Assembly (NCBI RefSeq): GCF_003590095.1
Contig: NC_039483.1
Coordinates: forward strand, 4,278,001-4,342,000
Direction: 5' to 3'
Length of the DNA stretch: 64,000 bases
DNA from: Trichoplusia ni
Lineage: Eukaryota > Arthropoda > Insecta > Lepidoptera > Noctuidae
The position numbers were made by a program, and so were the translations under genes. This document shows positions 58,519 through 64,000 of the stretch, in pieces; the stretch's first letter is position 1; each line of letters starts with the position of its first letter. The notes under the pieces are model-generated. The model saw nothing but the letters and a program-made list of their open reading frames with translations. It had not been told where the DNA came from and made no database searches.

Positions 58519-60895
58519 ATCGGCCGTCGTGCGCACTCGCGCATTTTTTTTGCGATTCGAATTTGGAAGCTTTCAGCCGGGTGGGCGTCTGCGCCCCCGC
58601 CCTTACAATTTTTTTTTGCATTATTTTTTTAATGCCACGTTGCTAGTTAACACATGCTGTGCCAGATAAAAAACGAGATGAAATTATCTTGTAATTAATA
58701 AAAGTAAAATTTTATAAATGTTTTGTGACATTTATTTTCATTTCTGAGTAATCATTTATTTACTCTGATTTTTACATTTGTTTTATTTTATTATTTAAAA
58801 AGAAATAAAATGAAGCAATATACCAATTTAAAATTAAAAGTGCGTAATTATCATATGTAGGTACGACTACAGGTATAATGCGAAACCACTGGTTAGTATT
58901 TTTTTTATTTTAGTTTTTTTTTAATAATAATAAAGTTGTATAACGCCCAGTTGCATTTAAAATAAAAATATTAGTGTAAGAATGTGCATTATAAACTTAT
59001 TGCTAATTTCTCTTAAAACGTGACAAATTAGTGTTAATTAATACAAATACTTTGGTTGTTTTGATTAATCAACGTTTCGTATGTGTTCTAGATAATTTTG
59101 TGAAAATGTCGAATTCTTTCATTTAGATACACATACACGTGTACGTTATTTAATTTTAACATTCAATGCTTATCTTATGATACCATGCACGATATAACAT
59201 TATGTTAATATTTTTTTCTTAACTATATTTGTAATAAAATATTTACTCTACATGAACTAATTATAATAGTGTTTAGTTTTTATTTGGTTTTTTATTTTGA
59301 TGTACAAATTAAAAACCAAATCACAAAGAATCTAATATTTTGAAATTAATTGAATATAATTAAACTGCATTGCCATTATTAATGTTAATAGTCTACACCT
59401 AAAAAATAAGTCCATGTTTTTTTTTAATAATAAATAACTAATATTATTTTTAATTTATAAATATACATACCTAATGAATTACAAAATCATTATAATTTTG
59501 TTATTTTAATTTTACCTCAGTATACAGGGGATTTCCGATTGTACAATATTACGCACACATATTCGATAGCCTTAAAAGCCCACACTAGAACTCATTCAGG
59601 AAACTTTATGAATGATACAAACACACAACGTAATAATACACAACAAAATATACAAACAAACACTACATTATTACTTATTCAATAAAATAATTCAAATAAT
59701 AAATCATTTATTCAATAAATAAGTCAATTTGTATTTTTATTGAATAAGTTTAATAAATTATTGATTAAATTTAATATTCAGTAAAGATTGTTTGAATTTC
59801 GAACACACTTGTCGATTGTAGAGATGTGCTCGGGGCCTTTGAACTTGTCTAGAGAGAAATCGCTAAGCATTCGTGATGCCTCAATATTAGTCGATGTCGA
59901 TAATTCACTACTGCCTTTTAAGATCACACTGACATACTTATTCTATTTACTCTATACATTATCGTAAAATACATTTCAGTAAAAATGTACATATCATTTA
60001 GCATATTGAAAGTTTATTTTCTAGATTAGTTATTGGTCATGTTGCCACTGGTTTCCTCCTACAAATCTTGCAACGACCCTCATAATCCTGCAAAAGTAAC
60101 CGCCATTGTTTTATTTAATTTCTAACTAAAAGAAAAAAAAAACATTATTCAAATGTAAAATATTCTATATTTGCAGTTGAATTTTTAATCTGCTTTCGGA
60201 TTAAGATAGCATTAGTGGGATTAAATCGGGAGCGGATTAAAATATAGGCGAGTGTAAAGAAAGAATTTATCTTTCGGCAATTGTTTATGTTTCTTTTAAT
60301 AGTTTAATTTTTAATCTCTTTCGGTGTACAAGATGCGGGTTGCTATAAAGCTTGGGAAAGGGAGCTACGAAAGAGGATTACTTAACTTGACTAAACTTTT
60401 TCGGTTTCTCCAGTTATCAGGACTTAAGGTCCAATGTTGTGGCAGTTTTAGCGTTTGATGTTACCTAGGACGGGATTATTAAAGTACACACTTATTTTAA
60501 ATCTTTTCGTTAGTAATAACGTCATAGGTTTTGATCGAAGTTTTTAATAAATGTTATAATAAATTACGTGTTACCTAAATTGGTAAAAAAAAATTAAACT
60601 TTTGTCGGTACCTATATGACGATGTTAATTGAAAAGCATAAATAATTTTAATGAAGAAGTATGAATATTTTTGACTTGTAATTAGGCAGCTAGGTAGTCA
60701 CGTAATTCAGGACGCGGTGTGTTAATACTGCAATTACGTACTTCCCTTGGGATAACAAATAACTGACAATAATAATTACACAAAACTATAGGCAATTATT
60801 ATAAATATTGTCATTGGCAAACACTAAACGTAAAGTACCAGAAAAAGTTTGAGATGTGGTGGCGGGTCCCCTGCCATTTATAATGTTATAATACA
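58519..60895. other. Upstream region of cluster B
   Basis: No gene. The first 110 bases are GC-rich; the rest is very AT-rich. An inverted repeat ACTTATTCAATAAAA / TTTTATTGAATAAGT (59673-59687 and 59735-59749, perfect 15-bp arms) surrounds another TTATTCAATAAAT word. It is a likely location for proximal regulatory sequence (inferred). Confidence 0.45.
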
Positions 60896-61178
60896 CTATC
60901 TATTGCCCGCGACTACGCGCGTGGTTAGAAGATATAAGTTGGGAATTTTTGAACGGAAGCTCTCGAAGTTGAATATTTTTCCCTGTTTTTGCCACATTTT
61001 CCACTGTACCATCGCTCCTATTAGTTGCGTGATGTTATATAGCCTAAAACCTTCCTCGATGAATGGTCTATTGAAACCAAAAAGATTTTTTCAATTTGAA
61101 CCAGTAGTTCCTGAGATAAGCGCGTTCAAACAAAGTAACAAACAAATAAACTCTTCAAATTTTAATTATTAGTATAGA
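60896..61178 (-). mobile_element. Non-autonomous Helitron-like element
   Basis: On the minus strand it begins TCTATACTAATAATTAAAA and ends GTCGCGGGCAATAGATAG, a slightly decayed CTAG end. The body matches 13741-13997 but is about 25 bases longer near the 3' end. The 107-codon plus-strand frame over it is spurious. Confidence 0.72.
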
Positions 61179-61689
61179 TTAGGATATGACGATGGTGACC
61201 TGTCCATAATACCAACAATAGCATATGAATTATTTGTCACAAGCTGACGCGATGGTATTGTTTTTGAATGAATTATTTTACACGTTTTTATAATATAATT
61301 GACAGTTTGAGTAAGGGATTTTTCGCTTATCATTGTTCGTGTGTAAATAATCATTTATCTTAAATAGTAACACCTCAATTCTATTATAAATTTACTGTTT
61401 GATCTAGAAGCAACATAATATACTGTTGTCGAACGACGAAGCATGTACTACAAACATCTCAATTTGACAGTAGCGAATACACAATCAGGTGCTATTAATA
61501 AATGAATCTGCACACAAGTGGAATTTTGACAGTCGACAGCGATAATAGAAGGCGTTTAAATGAATGAATGGTTGTGGAAATTACACAAGGCTACTCGGTA
61601 CTCTGTACTTTTAAGAGGTGACAAACACCTCTTAAAAGTGTTGCAAAAGCCTTAGGCTTTTTTAAATGCGGCAACCTTTTCCTCGTGCT

Positions 61690-61765
61690 TATTTATCAGG
61701 ATACCTCGACTAGTTTCAGACCCAACCGGAGTGATTTTGATATCCCGCTAAAAACGCGTCAGTAT
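61690..61765 (-). repeat. Repeat with CCGGTTGGGTCYGAAACTAGTCG core, copy 2
   Basis: On the plus strand CGACTAGTTTCAGACCCAACC followed by GGAGT, then CCCGCTAAAAACGCGTCAG. It corresponds in reverse to 17262-17345. Confidence 0.5.
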
Positions 61766-61888
61766 CTGCAATTAACGGTGCATCAATTAATAACGAATTA
61801 TCCACGATGGTTTCTATAATATAGCCTAAGTCTGTACTCTTTCGTAGCGTGCAAGCGCACAGCAACAAATAAATATAAACCAATCAGC

Positions 61889-62008
61889 TGTTTTCCGCAC
61901 GGTCAATTGTATGTGGCTCTGTCCCGTGTTAGCAATCCCAGCAGCCTGTATGCTTTTACCCCCGATGGCCATACGTCTAATATTGTATATAGAGAAGCAT
62001 TACAGTAA
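61889..62008 (+). pseudogene. C-terminal remnant of a Helitron Rep/helicase
   Basis: An open frame of 39 codons ending at TAA contains CFPHGQLYVALSRV, the hallmark last helicase motif of Helitron (Pif1-type) helicases, then NPSSLYAFTPDG and NIVYREALQ, the usual C-terminus. The region just upstream does not continue the helicase, so all earlier domains (Rep nuclease and helicase motifs I-V) are deleted. It lies 123 bases before a Helitron 3' end at 62131, its expected place in an autonomous element. Confidence 0.85.
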
Positions 62009-62131
62009 AGTAGGTTTTTTAGCTACCCAAAATGACTGTGATTATGATCCAAAATAAAAATAAGTATATATTTAAAAAAAACGCGTGGAATAGTCACTAT
62101 TCCACGCGAACGAAGTCGCGGGCACAGCTAG
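62009..62131 (+). mobile_element. 3' terminus of a once-autonomous Helitron
   Basis: The region after the helicase stop ends GTCGCGGGCACAGCTAG then T. Just before it lie two foldable stretches: a perfect 12-bp-arm palindrome (62082-62108) and CGCGA/TCGCG arms (62105-62120). The CTAG end matches that of the short elements in this window, so a Helitron of this kind may have mobilised them. Confidence 0.75.
62082..62108. repeat. Perfect palindrome, 12-bp arms, 3-base loop
   Basis: CGCGTGGAATAG, loop TCA, then its exact reverse complement. It lies just 5' of the Helitron end and is either part of its terminal structure or the product of a short inverted duplication. Confidence 0.85.
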
Positions 62132-64000
62132 TTACAAAATATATCTACATGTATGTACATGTACCATCTACATTCCTAGAATATTTGTTTTATCTAAGTT
62201 ACAGGAAAATAGAAGCCTTAATTTCGCGTTATTAATCCATTAAATTATATTAAATTTCGTATTTTAATTTACACAATGGGAATTGATAAGATATTTGGTA
62301 TTAAACATAAGGTTTCCTGTAAGTCTTTGGGATATGTTATAGCGAGAATATTGTAATGTAAATTGTTACCCGATTTATTAAATACTTGCTTTTCTTGAGA
62401 GATACTTTCATTAAGAGATACCTAAGGTAAAAATACTGACCACGATCCTTAGAAATGAGGGACCGATATGAAGAAAAGGTAGAAATAATCTGTTAAGCTT
62501 AAAAACATTAACCTCTTTTGATACAGTCGGGTAAATGTATTAATTGAGTACTTGATCCACAAATTATATACAATGCCACTACAGCCCACTGCTGGGCACA
62601 GGCTTTCTCCCAAATATTGAAATTTGAGTATTTGACCACAATTTTAGCTCACTGTCTGTGTCAATATTGTCTTTCACTGGTCTCTTAGAATAATTATCGA
62701 AATTATAACTTTGAAAACGTCAAATTGGTACTTTGCCTGCGGCTGGATCGAACCTGCACCCAGAGCATACAAATCCGTAAACCGATACTCCGTAATTTTC
62801 CAATTCTCAACTCAACAATATACAATTACGAAAGTATGAAATATTTTCCAAAATGTAACCATAATGTTGAAAACGATCAATATACCACAAAGTACTTTAT
62901 CATGGAGTTTTAATACCAATTTGTATGATCGACGAACCGGTGTGTTAATTAACTCTAATTGTTGTATTAATGAGGTGATTGCTGCTTTCGTATTGTACAA
63001 TGTATGATTGAATCAAAATTATGTTTACTGTGGATTCATATGCAAATATAGTTTGTATATCTTTGACTGTAAATTGCATTTACTTATTTCAATATGTTTT
63101 AAGTTGAAATGATGTGGGATAGAATTGTAGACTGAATTTTTGGTAAGTCTTTTTCAGCTGAAGAATATCAAAGGCAAAATAACATTATGACGCTATAAGA
63201 TAAAAGAATCTAGGAAAGTTACTTCAACCTAATCTATGTGCTTGTTTACCTTAATTTATGTCCGTTATATTTTAATTGAATACAATTATAAGCATACATT
63301 TACTACTAACTATTAGGTAATTAATGGATACACCATAAGATATAGAAAAAAAATATTATTCAAAGAATACCTACAGATTCTATTCGTAAAAAGCTGAACA
63401 TTATCTTTTTTAATTGGCTATGTAATACAAATACTAAAGCGACGCTCTATAGGTACAAGAGCGGCAACATGAAACACTAAATATTCGGAACTAAGCAATT
63501 AAGAGGGGTGCGAACTATTACATCAAATAATGAGTTACAAAATTGTGCAAATGTTTTATTTGTGTAAATAACAAACGAATTTATTGTGTTCAGTGTTTTC
63601 AAATTGTTTTGCACTGTTGCGTCATTCATTGAAGCTTTTTAGCATTTAATAACCCCATCATTTGCGCTTTGTGCAAATGTTCAAGGACGCCATTTTGAAA
63701 AGTCATATACTTGCAAACAACAAACGTTAATTGCTATTTTATTGCCAATAGTTACAATCTTTGTTTGCGTTAAAAATTGCAAGTTTTTTAAGATTTTTTG
63801 TGATTAGAAAGTACGTAAGGGCTGACTTTCTTCGGTTTCTGAGAATAGTTTTTTAGCGAAATGTAAAGACAGACATGACGCATCTATTATAAAAATATTT
63901 TTACTTAGTTTTATGGAAGATAACATTTTGACCAAACTTATTTGAGGTTTGTTACAAAAATGTTATTTTAATTTGGTAAATCAATGATTGGTATAGTAAG
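62132..64000. other. AT-rich non-coding sequence
   Basis: No gene recognised. A TGCCACTACAGCCCACTGCTGGGC stretch near 62574 resembles the common lepidopteran repeat with a CTGCTGGGCACAGGC core. A weak match to the palindromic family occurs near 63437 (AAAGCGACGCTCTATAGG). Confidence 0.4.
62725..62815 (-). repeat. Degenerate tRNA-derived SINE fragment
   Basis: On the minus strand a box B (GGTTCGATCCAGCC) precedes GCAGGCAAAGTACC, with a TACGGAGTATCGGTTTACGG stretch upstream in place of a clear box A. Confidence 0.4.

Noticed and set aside
58342..58536. 64-residue ORF ending in LDPTGIY
   Set aside because: Its upstream start is a GTG that lies before the TATA box. The short 12-residue ORF from the ATG at 58380 fits the gene family and the promoter.

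Overview
The window looks like AT-rich insect nuclear DNA, most likely from a moth or butterfly. The evidence is the density of short Helitron-like repeats with A|TC...CTAG|T ends, tRNA-derived SINE fragments, a piggyBac transposon, a non-LTR retrotransposon, and long stretches with no coding signal. One exactly 1000-base assembly gap lies at 49003-50002.

The main content is easy to miss because every gene is tiny. Two clusters of micro-ORFs, both on the minus strand, encode 9-12 residue peptides ending in Leu-Asp-Pro-Thr-Gly-X-Tyr. That motif is the signature of the insect polycistronic micropeptide gene tarsal-less / polished rice / mille-pattes (tal/pri/mlpt). Cluster B (58380 down to 57840) has seven peptides, mostly ending LDPTGVY. 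Cluster A (42151 down to 41941) has four, ending LDPTGLY, LDPTGQY (twice) and LDPTEIY. A 47-codon ORF follows cluster A closely and a 61-codon ORF follows cluster B. Each cluster has its own TATA box with an initiator-like sequence 29-32 bases downstream, so I read them as two tandem paralogous genes about 16 kb apart. In the fly, these peptides act through the E3 ligase Ubr3 to trigger partial proteasomal processing of the transcription factor Shavenbaby/Ovo, switching it from repressor to activator.

Downstream of cluster A is a complete piggyBac-type transposon (38298-40723) with TTAA target duplications, short terminal inverted repeats and an open transposase frame whose true start comes from a 14-nt first coding exon. 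Between the two clusters lie a non-LTR retrotransposon (45681 to the gap) with endonuclease and reverse transcriptase domains broken by frameshifts mostly at homopolymers, the gap, and three Helitron-like repeats. Further Helitrons, SINE remnants, a two-copy MITE-like repeat and a dispersed imperfect palindrome are scattered over the rest. A Helitron 3' end at 61889-62131 keeps the last part of a Rep/helicase gene.

The remaining sequence (1-38 kb, 42.3-45.7 kb, 53-57 kb, 58.6-64 kb) has no recognisable protein gene. Several GC-richer patches, notably around 31.75-33.6 kb and 36.4-36.85 kb, are candidate regulatory sequence. A gene desert around a developmental regulator like tal is expected, but enhancer function here is inference only.
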